A DNA stretch of 64,000 bases from Acanthornis magna (taxonomy: Eukaryota; Chordata; Aves; Passeriformes; Acanthizidae): contig JAWUZG010000070.1 of NCBI GenBank assembly GCA_036785705.1, forward strand, positions 1,127,001 through 1,191,000. The letters are read 5' to 3'. Position 1 is the stretch's first letter; the number at the start of each line of letters is the position of its first letter. The notes beneath the pieces were generated by a model. That model was given only the letters and a program-made list of their open reading frames with translations, did not search any database and was not told where the DNA came from. The position numbers and the translations under genes are program-made. This document shows, in pieces, positions 13,201-28,200 of the stretch.

Positions 13201-16200
13201 GCGCTGAGAGAGAGGGAGGATTGTGATGTGAACCAATGAGATCACTCTCCACGCTGCATGAGCCAGCATTTCCATCCAAAACAAGGCACAGCCTAGGAAA
13301 ATCACGGCTTTTTTACCGTTACATCTGACTCTGTCTTTGTAACTTCTTTAAGACTATAGTCCCAATTGCCATGGTAACACAACACACTTACATCTGCCAG
13401 CGATTCCAAATACTACAGCGCTGTATGGTTTAACCCCTCAGGGCTCAGATTTCACTATACAGTGTGTCTTGCCTGCAGAAGTTTGGGGTTTATTTTGCAG
13501 AAATACTCTTCTAAACAATAAAAAGTGTTTTAACCTGTTACAAGTTTCACTCTCAGTTGAAACTGTTACATCTTTATCAGGTACAATTCCTTACCTGGAG
13601 AATACAAAATTACAGCTGTGTTGTCCACATATACTCCTATTCCTTCATACAACAACAATGTATCTCCATTAACAGTTCACAAAAGCTAATGATTTAACAA
13701 ATACAAAGCACAAGAGGCTTGGAGGCGAGGAACATATTTCCATTTAAGTACATTTATCTTCAGTTTGAATGTTGATAATATAGAGACATATCATTCATCA
13801 AATTGACATTAAAATAATTTAGCAAGAGTTTAGGCCTATTTATCCCCATTTCATCACCTGCAACATTGGCAGTCCACGGTCCCCACGTCACTCAGCTTGG
13901 GGAGGGGAGGAAGGCATGTGTTCCGTAATTCTTGGTATAAGAGTTCTACACAGAATTGTTCCATGCTATTTTGCACTGAACCAAGAGACAACATGCTGGC
14001 CTCCTGAGGAATCATGGAATGTCACTGTACCACTCTTGGCACTGAAATTATTTCTCTTGTGACCCTACTGCATCATGTGCAGAGTCATCAGCCTGAGGGC
14101 TCTCTCTTCTTTAGCAATGGCTTTAGTTATCTATAATTTAAACTCTTGTGTATTAATCTAGCTCAGCAACCCTGAAGCAACGCAGGGTTTGTGGATTAGC
14201 AGCACAAAATGAACAGATTAGCATCTTCACAGCACAAATAATTTGACTGTTACTGTTGCTTGGATATTAGCTGCTCATACACCACTCCCATATCTCCCTG
14301 CCAGATATCTCAGGTTGCAATTCTCTTATCTCAAGCCAGAGGTTGCTCTGTGTGGACAAGGACAGATCTAGCATTTGCAGAAGCAGGCAAACTGTGCAGC
14401 AGACACACATCCCTAAGCCTGCTCAGATTTGGGTTAGGTTTCGGCATGACAGCCCCAATGTGAGGACTGAAATCAAGTCAAGAGACCCTCAGCACAACAG
14501 GCCAAATAGTACCTACAGGCCCCGTAGCTGACTACAGTGGTCTCTCACTTGATGATCAAGTGCACAAACTGGTATTTTGGAAAACTTTCACACAAGATTA
14601 TTCCATGTGATTGTTCAAGGACCAAACACGGTGCCAGTGCTGATTTAAGCATGCACACTAAACGCACATGGAAAACTGATCCACTCTGGGGAATGACAGA
14701 AGTTTCGGACACTCTGGCAGTATTCTAATGATTACTCAATTAGAGGTGACTAATAACAACATCAATGTGAAATAGGACAGTCACATTCCTGGCTGACTGC
14801 AGAGAAGGAGCTGTGCCAGGAGCTATTGACAGTCTTTGACGAGGTACTAACTTCAGTGAACTCAGTAAGAACCTGAAACTGATCCAGTGGAGAGAGAGAC
14901 AGAAATTTGGGTCTAAATTTTTAAAAAACATCCAAGTTCTGAACCCCCTCGATTTTTATGGAAAACTCCTTCTGGAGATATCAATTTCCAGACAAAAGTG
15001 CTGAGGCAGAGGGAAACTGAATGAGCCCGGCAGAGCCAGCTGTGGCCAGCCTGATCCTGCAGCTCAAAATCCACTCCTCCACCTCACGTTGAGATTAGTG
15101 CACAGTTAGGTCAGATGTGAACTACCTTAAGAGGATAAGGAAAGCAGAGGAAATGACATTTCCACATATGAGAACCAGCTGGATGAGGAATACTTTCACC
15201 AGAACAACAGCTTGCTCTCAAGCCCTAAGGAAGGAAAGAAAAGAACTGTCTAGGGAAATAAATTCCCAGTGGCACATCACAGACTTACAGTGGTGATGGC
15301 GTTGGGCTTGGCCCCGTGCTGCAGCAGGACGTTGATGATGTGAGTGTGGCCTTGCTGAGCAGCCTGGTGAAGAGGGGTGTACCCGTTCTGTTATCCACGA
15401 CGGTGACAGCAAAAGCAAACAAAGAACAACAACCACTCATTAGATTAGACACTTCACTTTGCTTCCTTCTGCTCCTTCTGAGGCATTTCAAACATAAATT
15501 ATGACATCAGTCAATGTCAAACACCAAAACCAATAAATATTCAGTAATAATAACTCTCCAGATTAATGAAAATATAAAGGAAGATAATATTCTTATTCAA
15601 AAATCATCTTTCTCTCACAATATAAGAAATCTATGAAAAGTCATTTCTCCCCCCTTTCCTACATCAGAGGGAGGAACAAGGAGGAAGAGCAAAGTCAAAG
15701 GCGCATGCTAAGGGCATAGAATCATAGCTGAGGCAGAGAACATTCCTCTTCCTCTCACATCCCAATTTTCAACAGGAGCGCCAAGATTTGCTTTTAAAAT
15801 GTCTGAGCCAATTAAAAAAATACATCATTTTTAACTGCAGTGATTACAGCCTATTTGCTTTTTAAAAGGCTAACAACATATACCTATTACAAATGTCAAT
15901 GAATTTCAGCTTCACTTTGCCTCCAAAAGGCTGGAGCAAGCTGTAATTACACTTAGAAACACGTACACAGTGTCTGCATTCATAAACACATTTAACTCAA
16001 TATACTCATCTGCTCCAGTGATTTGTTCTCATGTCACACAATACAGAAACATAACCAAAGTGTACTTATGCTGGCTGATCAGAGATGGTATTGTGTAAGT
16101 CCAGTCAGGCAATTCATTTACAAAATTATTTGCAATTGGCTTTGAAAGCAGGCAGAAAAGAAACTGGATGAAAACTCTGAGTTGATCTCACTGTACACTT

Positions 16201-19200
16201 ATGTAAAGCCTGGGGCAGGCTCTGAAAACATGCTCGGAGAGTTATCTCTGCTGCAAACAAATAGATGCCAGTAATGTTTTGCACTGCTAATTAGTGATGG
16301 TTCAGAACTGTTACAGTTCTTACACTGACAGTACAAGTGCATGGAATCCTAGAAAACTGAAGTAGGATTTACTGTAGGTTGTAGTGCAAAACATTCACTA
16401 TCTTTACTTAAATATTAGCGCAGTCCTTCAAAAACAGTATTCAGCCACATTATTTGTTCCTTGTAAAAAGCATTGTGCAGGTTTCCTCTAGTTAAAGCCC
16501 AAGCTGCAACAGAGGTTACTCATTCTTTAACATGCCTATCCTGAATCCAGGATTTATTCTTTAACTGAGTCCACAACACCAATTGACAAATTGCCAGTAT
16601 TTTTAGTGGTCCCTAGGTGTGAGATTTTGGAGAAATGCTGCCTCACGCAAACTTGCTGACTGTAATGAAACTATTCTAAATAAGTGAAATACCTGGGTGG
16701 ATGGAATCATAATCTGTCCCAGTGGTCCTTTAAACACAAAGAGAGACCTAATTCTAAAGATACAACAACATCTCTCCCTTGAGTTAGCCTCCAAATACCT
16801 CAGCTGAATGTCTTGGCAGCTGTAGTTTGAATCCTGCTAGTGTCTGCTTTATTAATTCTCATCAGCTGTTTTTCTAGTAATGTCGTCTGTTCTTCTGGAA
16901 TCCCTGAGTTTTGCCCATTGATTTTGGGTGATCCCATGAGGGATGGGCTAGAATCTTTTATTTACTTGTCTGTTTCTTACCATATTGAGCAGTGACCACA
17001 GTGACAAAATAATGCTACTATGAGAAATGAATCATCCCACAGGTCACAGCTGGGGACAGGGAAGCTGACCAGAGGGACCAGCAGATTACAAGCCAGTGAT
17101 TTTGATGAGATTTTGAAAATACTATCAGTGGGCTGCTTCCTGTCACTCTCAAGACATCCAGCCTGACGCCAGCAACTGCCCAAAGTCAGCTTTAACTAAG
17201 CTGGAGCCCTGCAGCTTGAGTTAGCCTTCTCTTCTTTCCGATAAGGGTGATGTGATGATTTCTGGGATGCAACACACTGTTGCTGCCACCAGAACCTCTC
17301 TTTGTATTCTCAGAAGATACACAACTCTCGGTACAAAATGCATCCCATTCAGCTGGTTTGCCCACCAGTTTATCCTAGGAGAAACTGGTTACATCAGTGG
17401 GCTTTGTTCAGACTTTGGCTGTGGGTAGTCAGGCCCACTTCAGTGTAACTGGTCAGATGCCAGAGTAGCCAGATTCCCCTCAGAAAACCCCAAGCCCTCC
17501 TTTAGTAAACCACTTTCCCCTACCACAGCTGCTTCCTCTCCCAGAGTCACCCCACCCACACACTGAACAGCAGTAATTCTTCCCACTCTTCTCCCAGCAT
17601 ATTGGAGAGAACCTGGCATCACCCTCAAAGTGTCTGAATTGTTACTTGCTAGTTTGGCAGCACAGCGGTATTACACTGGTGTAAACCATGTGTAAAGGAG
17701 ATCAGGAACAAATTTGCATTTGTTGGTTTGCAAGTAATAAGAAAAAGGAAAACCAGTGAAGTGGATTCTCTGTGTTATTTTTTCATACACCCGAAGAGTT
17801 AGCTGGCTTTTCTTTCCTGAACAGCACACAATGAGACGGAGCAGAGAGAGGGCATTCCATTACAGCCACCATATGCTGACACCTCCCATGCCACGGTTAT
17901 AGATCCCGAGTGAAAAGGCATCTATGGCGTATAGGAGTGCTGGATTACCATGTTCAGAATAAAGAGCAAAACCAAAGCAATGAAAAATTCTTTACCTTTG
18001 TTTTAGCATTGACATTTGCTCCGTGCTTGAGGAGAAAATTCACCATTTTGATGTTTCCATAGTGACAGGCCACAATTAAAGGTGTATAACCAAGCTACAG
18101 GAGGAGAACAAAGAAGTAAAACTGCAAGCTCAGTGGAACATTCCTGGGACAAGGGCAGCACCCTTTGGCATGCTGGAGACAGCAGCCACTCCGTGATTTA
18201 CCTTTGTCTGAGCATCCTGGTTTGCACCATGTTTGGTGAGTATTTCAGCTACATTCACTTTATCCTCTTGAGCTGCAAGGTGTAAGGATGTCAGTCCAGC
18301 CTGGAGATGGAATATAACAAGTAAGTAAACAAAAAGACAGAAGTAAGAATAAAACCCTACTTTACATGAGGAATGAAATCTAGACTTTCCCACTTCCTCA
18401 TCTTTAAAACATGAACAGATCCTAACTATAGCTTCTGAGTATGGGTGGTGTTTTTAAACAAAGTAGAGTTGATGTTGCTCCTGTTCCAGCTGACAAACTG
18501 CTCCAAAACAATTACATCACCATAACCATAGAGGAAAACTTTCAGGCATCAATGCTTAGATTTTCTACAACAATGTAATTTGGGAAGCTGAGAAGCCCAT
18601 TAATAAAATGTGCTTCCCACTCCTCAGACAGGAAGGGGAACCTTGACAACTGCAGGCACAAGTCAGAATGAAGACATTAACTCCAGAAATAGATCCCATT
18701 CAAATGCCAGGGAAAAGGATGCAGGCTTTAACTGACAGCTCACTGTGATCACGTGCACAGTACTTTCCCATGAACAAGGCACTGAGCAAATTTTGTATAG
18801 GAAATGAAAATCACCTTGTTTCTATTAACAGAATATATTAACTCTACGGAAGGAGAGATCTGAGCCTTCTTTTCTGACTTGTATGAGCAAAAACTGCAAG
18901 CTTTTCACCTGCATAAATAAGATTTGCATATATCCCTGGATAAACCCAGTGACCCATGAAGATTTACAGTAATGGGTTTTTTTGGACAACGCTGTTTTCT
19001 GTAAAAAAGCTGTCATGAACAATCATTAAAAAAAAACTTGGAAAAATCTTCCACAGAATTTTTCTTAGTCTATTCCAGTAATACTGTTGTTTTCATATTT
19101 GCCAGAGAATGTAAATTTCTTCACTTAGAAAAAAGGCTGAAGGATAAAGACATGAGGAAAAGAGCCTTTGCTGGTGAGAGCACTGAATTATTTGAGACTA

Positions 19201-22200
19201 TAGCTCTCAGGTGCCTGGTACATGTTGTTAAATCTACCCGTGGTCACAAACTCTGCATCTTTTTGGGCACTCCCACCCACAGTACTTGGTCTCCAATTGT
19301 GAGTTACCTTTGTTGCCACGTGGATGTTGGATCCCTTCTCCAGAAGCAAAGTCACCATGTCAGTGTGACCCTCCTGGGAAGCCAAATGAAGTGGGGTGAC
19401 ACCCTGCTTGGTCAAAATGTTGGTCTCAGCCCCGTAGTTCAACAGAGTGGTAGCTATCTGCATCTGGTTTTTCTTGGCAGCGATATGCAGAGGAGTGTAT
19501 CCATTCTAACACCAGCCACAAAACAAAAGGAAAATAAAGTTACCACAACAGCCATGTAAGCCTAAGAAGTCAGGCACCATAAAACAGTATTATTTGATGT
19601 TACCCCTGCTATTAGAGATCAGAGTTCATTAAATTTTCAAGGCCAGACATGTCTCACATGGCCCTGCTGTTGTGTTGCTTTGTCCGTCTGTTATTTTCAG
19701 CGCCTAAATCAGAACAAAGCCAGCCCTCACCAGGGTGGGCAGGACTGTTCGTTCAAATTATCTCCATTTCAACACCTACATTTTGTATAACCTATGTTGC
19801 AAATAATCCCTTTTGACTGATGAGTGACATTCTCCGTGATGAGTGCGCACCCTTCATCACATTACACTTTTTCAGAGCACGTGGGTAGAGATGTGTTTGC
19901 ATATGGAATTTTGATACGTGTCAGTCACAAGCTGGAAACAGCAATGGGGTGGAATGTTTTTGTGATCAAATTAACCATTTGAGTACAGTAGAATGGCATT
20001 TTCTGGCAAAAAGACAACTTCCTAACTACCTTATAACATATCGTGAAGGAAAATCCTGGGTGCCAGAACACAGGTCCTGTGGACGTGTTTGGATGGGTTA
20101 GTCCGTGGTTGTTTGTTTTTTTTTTCAAATGGGAGGTTTCCCAAACTATCTTGCTTTCCATGCACTGCCATGGAAACCACGGTCCCAGTACAATCCCTGA
20201 TCATTTTCTGGAAGCCTGTACAGCAGCAGCCTCGCAACAGGGCAGGACTCTCTGGTATTGCACCAATTTGGTCATTTTCCCCTTATATAGCAGATTTTAC
20301 CTTACACAGCAATAACACACCACCATTCCTAACCCTGGAATGAATTATTTGTGTGCATAGTCAGAATGCACATTTCTAAAGTCACTGCTAATATTGCACA
20401 ATAGGGAGGTGACTTCCAGATGTGACCAAAGCTCTGACCAGGCAGAGTCCCCTCAGGGCTCCTCAGTGTCCTCTCAGAGCTCTTCTCACCTGCACAGTGA
20501 TAGCACAACACCACTCCTAACCCCAGAACGAAATTTCTAGAGTCATTGCTAATATTGCGCATTAGTGAAGTAACTTCCAGCTATGACTAAAACTCTGGTG
20601 GGAGTCCCCTCAGGGCTGCCGTCACCTACACAGTGATACTACAACAGCGCTGCTAACGTGGAATGAATTCCCCGTGTGCTCATTCCCCGTTTGCCTGGTC
20701 AGAATACACATTTCTAAGGCCACTGCTAAAGCTGCACGACAGTGAAGCGCCTCGCGGCTGTGTCGGGCCGGCCCCTCAGGCTCCCCTCAGGCTCCCCTCA
20801 TGGCGGGCGGGCTCACCTTGGCGGTGGCGTGAGGCGACGCGCCCTTCTCCAGCAGCAGCAGCGCCACCTTCTGGTTGTCGTAGTGCGCCGCCACGTGCAG
20901 CGGGGTGAGGCCGTTCTGAAAGGGCGGGCACGGCGTTAGGGCGGGAGCGAGAGCGGGGCGGGAGCGGCACCGGGACCCCGGGACCCCGGGACAGCGGGAT
21001 GGAAGGGTCCGGGGGGCTGCAAGGGACCGAGGGCACCGGGAGGGCGGTAGGGATGGACAGCAAGGCCATGGCAGGCAGGCAGCCGGTTGTTAGTGGGGAG
21101 AAGCAGCGCACCAGGTGAACCAGGGTGGCGGCTGCAGGCTTCCGTCACTCTACCCGAGGGGAAACCTGGCCTTTGCTCTTGTGTTTATCCATCGGGAATT
21201 TAGGCAGCTTGATGGAACCGGTGCTTCCTGGGCCACAGGCACACACCTGCCCTCAGAGTAGCCATGCACCCTCCTGCCATGGACCCAAACCCAACATGCT
21301 GAGTAGCAGCACTCAGCCTGGGAGGACACAACCCCAGCAAAGCCACAGTCACCATGCAAAAGCAGCTGCAGCCTTCTTGGGGTGCATATTTCATACAGTT
21401 CTTCCTTGAGGAAGAATCTGACACACTGCTGACTTTTTCTTCCCCAGCAGTACCTTGCCAGCAGAATCAGGACAGGCACGACGCTGCAGCAGGAGCTTTG
21501 CCACTTCCAGGCTCCCATATTTGGCTGCCACATGCAACGGCGTGAATCCCTTCTGAAAAATTCCAGGAGACAAAATACAGATCTTTGTGTTAAAAGTCAT
21601 GCTGGCATCTCTCTTTTAAGAACTACATGTTAAGCACTTATTCTTCAACCTCAGAATCGATCACTGAACCTAGAAAGGGCAGCCTCTCTTGAAAGCACTT
21701 TGAGAAGCATGGTTTCATGAAAGTATTTCAAGTATTTCAAGAAAATACTTTCCCTCTAATTGTTCTTCCCTATGTACATGCTGTCAGGCTGGCAGACACT
21801 TTATCTGATACAAACTGTACTAGCAACACACGCTGTGTGAGGGTAATGAAGACACTTCTTCAAATTTACACCCCAAACCAGCTGCACGTCTTTTTGTTCC
21901 ATGATGACCGCTTTAGAAGTATTTGCTGCATCAATTGTTGCCAACAACAATGAAACACCAACTAAATTCGTCAAGAAGTACTCCAAACCCCCTTCCTCTC
22001 TTAGGGTTTGTTGACAAATTATTTGTACTTGGATTGGTGTATTAATACAGTCACAAAGTCCTACTGAAGCTTTAAAAAGCCCTTCTCTTCACCTGTTTTA
22101 ATTGAAAAACCGGTAAGGAAAGCTCATGGTTATATGACAGTAGGTGGCAGCCTGCACCACTGCCTGACAGTAATTTTGGGAAGCTGCAATGACCTATTTG

Positions 22201-25200
22201 CCTCGCACATAAGTGATGTTTAATGTTTATTATCATTATCATTTAGTTCCATTAATCCCACCTCAAAAAGAGTTTATATGGGGTAATCTCAAACATTTTC
22301 AGTTCATGAATCACAGGTCTATAAAGATATTATCTAGTGGGCTCCATCTTCTCCTATTCATAATTATAGAATGTTCCTGCAATACTAATTGCCATCAAGC
22401 AATATGGGAAATTAGGAAAGTATTTAGTGTATTTTTAGCCACTCTAATGTGATTTAACAGCTGGATAAAAGGAGAACAGCAAGCGTTCCCAGTAATCCAT
22501 AGATCATAATTTGAAAATTGCTGGTTTAGTCTTTTAAACCCTAGAAGACACCCCGTTGTTCATAAACATATTTTAAGCTCCAGCTGTAAAACCAAGGGTA
22601 CTTTTATAAATAGTGAGAATTACGCGATTCTCACTTATCGAACGCTTTAAATTTGGAAAAGATATCTTGGTATATAATTCGCTTCACAGCCATTTTCTTA
22701 CATGTTCATCTCTCTGTTAGGAATCTATTGGTACCATTTTTGGCTTAAAAACCCACTAGTGATTCTGGAGAGTATTTCTTTTATAACCCCAGACAAAATG
22801 GCCAGTTGTGTCACATGACACCTCATTTATAGAACCACTGAAAATAGATTCAGCATTCAATGTGACTGGACAGATGCTGACTTCTATGTTTTAGGAACAC
22901 TCCTTTCAGCTAGCACAGGGCAGAATTATTTTACTATTTAAGTAAACAAGCTATTGAAGAATAAAAGGAGTCCTGCTCATAAAAAATCTGTCATTGCCAT
23001 CCCTTTTTCTTTTTGGAAATTTTGCCCGAAAAAGCCCTGCCTGTCAGACAAAGGGAAAGGGAGAAACAAGGACATTTTAAACCTGTTGGAACCATGTATT
23101 TATCAATATCTTCATTTGGCTTCAGCAGGAACCAAACCCAATTTTAGATGACAGCAAAGTAAGTTTAAATTTGATTAACTTGTGATACATTACTCCAGTC
23201 TACCGCATTGTTGCCGATTAAATCAGAACACAACAAAAGGCCCAAACGACTTCAATTTCTCAGAGCAAAAGCACACTTATCATAGAACAGACCTCCTCCT
23301 GTGCATCCATCCTGGCACATGGATGTGAAGCATCTTGCCTTACCTTGGTGGACATGGAGTGGGAGGCACCCGCCTCGAGGAGCACGGAGGCGACATCGAG
23401 CTGTCCCTCGCGGGCAGAGATGTGCAGCGGGGTGTAGCCGTTGGTGGTGGCGGCGTCGGGGTGGGCCATGTGCTGCAGCAGCAACTGCACGATCTCCGTC
23501 TTGCCCAGGCGAGAGGCGATGTGCAGTGGGGTCTGTTCTTCCTACAACTCAAATCGAGTGGGTCATTAGCGCAGGTGGAACCCCCCCAACACAACACCCT
23601 TGCCGGTCCCCATAGACTTTCCTATGCATTTGTCTTGCAGAACCATAGGAAGTGAGAACAGAAAAAATGGAGTAATGGAGGAGAGGGAGGGGGTGAGTGA
23701 TTGCTTTAACTCCTCTGCTTCAGCCATGGTTTTAAGAGGATGCAAAAAACATTGTAAGCAGAACACCTACCCTGGCTCGGGCATCAACCAGGGCACCGTT
23801 CCTCAGGAGGCAGCGAACCACTTCCACCTGCCCGGCACGTGCCGCCATGTGCAATGCAGTTTCTCCACGCTGCAGGAAAGCAAAAGCACTTCAGTGTCCT
23901 AAACTTTCATGAAGGAAGAGCTCTGACAGTGTCAGTCCCACCCATGACAACTTGTGCTGAGACCCATCCTTCTGCCAGCTGAGACTCTGGCTTTAGCCCC
24001 AGGGCGGGGTGTGAGTGCACGTCACTTTGCCTGGGAATGCCTTGGTTTGCAAACTGGGCAATCCCAAACAAACATAACCTCAACCACTGAGGGACAGCAG
24101 GAAAATCCCGGCTTAGGAAAATTCTACCATCTAGATTTGCCCTGGTCACGTATGTCCCTCAGCTTTCTACATAACAGGGCATCAGCTCATGTGCTGCACA
24201 GGAGAGAAGAGTACACTGAGGCTGTCTCTCTCTAGGGATTGCACGGCACAGGAGCCTCAAGATGGAAGGGGATATTTTTCCAGATGGTCCCTTCCTGCAC
24301 ACTGTGTGGAGCTGGCAGCATTAAGAGGCCTTGCAATGGCTGAGCACAACTCAGCCAGCACACGAAATCTTGTAAAATCTGTGCTCAGCAGTGTGGGTCT
24401 GTCTCCAGGCTGTGGAATCAATCTTGTTTCCAGCCTTTTGTAGCACACAGAATTTGAAGAATACAAACTCTTGGGAAGCTGACTGGAGTGATATGGAATT
24501 TCAGACCAGGAATATTCAAAGCATTTACTTTTTACATAGGTTTTCAAAAAAACAGTTAAAATGAGGATTCCTTGAGGACAGCATTCCTAGTTTAATTGGG
24601 CTCTGTTCTTTGAGTGCAGCGTCCCCAAGTGGACTGAAATGGTCCCTGTGCAGCCCACCAGTATCTGGTACAACAGGTCCTGGGACAGTTCCACAACCAG
24701 GAGCTCTATTCATCTGTTACATCATGAGAACACAGCAGGACTCATTTCTTTGTGTTAATTGTTCATTTTTCTTACACCAGAGCTGAAGAATATTCTGTTG
24801 TAAAACCTTTATCCCCTCAACTATCAGTTAAACTGCAACTGCCAAAATGAACGCTCTAGTCAAGACCTTTTACATCAGAATCAGGAATTGTGTCGTCTTG
24901 TCCTTATCTAGACGTAGGGAAAGAAGCAGCCTGAGCTTGCCTGCTAATAGGAACTTTTAATCACAGCAAACCCTCTTCACCAGGAGTTGATTTATCTTGT
25001 CATTTTTAAATTAACATTGTATTACCAGCTGTGATTAGCGAGTATGCAACAAACAAAATCCGACAGCCCTAGCTACAAATCTTAATTATTTCATCTATAC
25101 ATAAAGTTTATTACCTGAAGAATGAGCTGCTTAAGATGTGAAAAACACTCTTAAGATCAAATTTCTACAATGACCCTTATGTGCTTGAATTAGCAAAGCA

Positions 25201-28200
25201 ATTTAGGTTTTGGAACAGTAATTCAACAGGGAACCTCAGATTACCAAGTGAAAGCCAAGACACCTGCGTAGCAGAAATTGTAAAGTGTTAAACTTTGGAC
25301 ACAAAAGTCTGGTAACACAGTATTTTTAAATGCTTCCACAAGAATTTTGCGTTGGTTTTTTATTATCAATAAAGTTCCTACATAAAGATTACTTCTATAA
25401 AAAAGCATGAAAAGTCTGTTTTAATAATTTGCATAGACAATTCCGCAAGCTCAGCAATTTTACTGCGTTCCATGTAAGATTTCTCTAACTGAGAAAAACT
25501 AATGAGTCCAGTGTACCTGGATTACTAAATTTTTGTTGTTTTTGTTGTTGGGAACACTTACCTATAACCTCAGTACTGTAAAAAGCTGCTTTCAAAGCAC
25601 TGGTGGTCCCAAGTTGAATATTTGTTTATACTGACAAATTCAAACAATAAAATATCTTATGAAATACATCTCAGAAAATTAAATTTTTTTTTATTGTTAT
25701 TTTTCTTGGTAACTAGGCTATTGGTATACAAACACTGATTTCTATGGTAAGTCAGGTTCTGCATTTTGTGTTACCTCCCAAAGGTCACATTTTCCAAATT
25801 TAATCACCAGTCCCTGGAATTTCCTGTCTAAGAAGGACATCTTGAGTTTCCCAGTTTTGTTTTTTGTTTAATTGTTGGGGTTTAAGCATTTTATACTCTT
25901 TCACTGACAGGAATGACACCATTTCATGGCAGCCAGTGAAGTTATACAGGCAGAAATTAGAGCCATTTGGACATGAATTTCATCCTTCAGAATGGAAACA
26001 CAGACTTTGTGGCTTATAATCCATTTTGGATATTTTTGGTGAGCTTTGTCCGTTTCTAAGGAAAACTTGACCTACTCAAGCCTTGTTGTAGAATACATGA
26101 AACCAGAGATGGCTTATAATGACATATACAGCCATCACTTTCTTCACTAAAAGTGCTACAACAATTTGCCCTAAAATGCAATAAAGTCATAAAGTATCAT
26201 TAAAACGTGACCTTTGGTTGAGCTATATGGTAGGCCAGAGACTTTTTGGAGGTCCTGACCAGATGGTTCTAGTGAAAGCCATACTCACAATGTTAGTGAC
26301 ATCAGGAGAGGCTCCATTCTGCAGCAGAAGGAGGACTATGTTCAAGTGGCCCATAAATGCAGCCACGTGTATTGGTGTGAGGCCCGACTGCGAAACAAAG
26401 CAAGAGCAGTTTTACTCCTCTGCACGGCTGTAGGGATGGGCTTCTTCATTTAAATAAAACATACGTGAAAGTGAGGCATGACAGGAGAGACACAAAAAAG
26501 GAAGCGAAAAAGGAGAGAGAGATAAGGAATGTTTCCTCAGGACATGAAACATTTTGCTACCTCTGTTATAGCCTGGATTGAAGCCCCATATTTCACCAGG
26601 AGTTCCATGACTTTGATGCGATTTTTCTTGCAGGCAATGTGCAGTGGAGTAAAACCATTCTGTGCAAAAGACAGTGATGTTAGTTCAAAACATGCAGCCA
26701 CACTTCCCACACAGCTCCATGATGGCACGCTGGGAGCACAAGGGTTAGACTACCACAGGCAATTGTTCCTGAAGCACAAGAGGTTATGAATTACAGACAT
26801 TTCCCACTATCTGAGGCACAACAAAGCAGTGCTGCTGCTTTCTTCTCAGGCAGTGGAGAGAAACTCCACCTCCACACCCCAAATATAGACATGCCCATCC
26901 TGACTTCCGACTGTATGTGTGTGTGCATGTGGTTCCTGAGGCTGCACACATGACTGTAAGGAACACTTACAGTGCTCCCAAGATTGCCTAACACAAGGGA
27001 GACCTAAAAAATTACAGTGATCACTTTGGAATCAGTGCCTTTATAAAGCATTTCCTATACCTCTCCAGGAGAATCATAGAAGGTTTGGGTTGGAAGGGAC
27101 CTTAAAGCCCATTTTGTTCCACCTCCTGCCATGGGCAGGGACACCTCCCACTAGGCCAGGATGCTCCAAGCCCTGTCCAAACTGGCCTTGGACACTTCCA
27201 GGGGTGGAGCAATCACAGCTTCTCTGGGCAACCTGTGCCAGGTCCTCCCCATCCTCACAGGGAAGCATTTCTCCCTAATATCTAATCTAAATCTACTCTC
27301 TTTCAGTTTGAAGCCACTTAAACTGAGAAAGAGAGAGGAACAGAGTACTTCTTCTAGATTCCATCTTAATTTGTCTTTTTACTTGTAATCTACGTATCTG
27401 TATTTGTTTTTATATTTATACATCAACCTAAGGTGTAATATCCATGTTTGAGTGTGTGTGTGCATTCTGTGAGGTTCCTTAAATAAAGAACCACCCCTTG
27501 AGCTGTGGAGTTGTGATAATGTGATGACAGTTAATGCAGGTTAAGTGTGTGCCTGCAGCTGAACAAACACATTACTCACCGCACATGAAGATTTTAGTGA
27601 AAAGCACAGGTAACATTTTTTAGAGAATGTTGAAAAATTGCTACATTTTCTAATGATGAGGATCAGTATTGCCAAACAATCAACGAGCAGTAACCAGAAC
27701 CTAGCAGTGAAATCTTAGCTCATGGGAAGAGATAATCACATGACAATTATTCTACAGGCTGCTTCTGTTAAGGAAAATGTTAATTACTAGTTGATTTGAA
27801 GGTGCTTTAAAGCATATACAAACTGGAAAAGCTAAGAACTCACATAGTGCTTGTATCCCCAAAGCATTTTGCAAACATTAACAGTTATTTTTTTAATGTA
27901 GCTGAAATGAATTTTTGGCAATATTTATTCCATCTCAGGACTCTGCTGAATATTATTACTGCTTCTCCAATTTCTAAAGAAGGAATCAAAATCATTTGAT
28001 ATTTTACCTCCCACACAACATCTCTCAACATATTTCATAGGGAGTTTTACTGTTTCAGAAGTTACCATATTTTTCACTGAATTTTACTGCCTCAGTTGAT
28101 TTAATTTTGCTACTTCTATTTAAGTCAGGAATAGTTTGATGGGGGAGAGGAGAAGGCAGAAAAAAATGTATCACTAACAGAAATTATGAGGTTCATTTAA

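Noticed and set aside
19038..19559. 173-codon open frame on the plus strand
   Set aside because: It lies mostly opposite the repeat 19-20 exon, has no known domain, and is a mirror of the real coding frame.
20776..21148. Several open frames within the CpG island
   Set aside because: Low-complexity Pro, Arg and Ala-rich translations typical of GC-rich DNA, not a protein.
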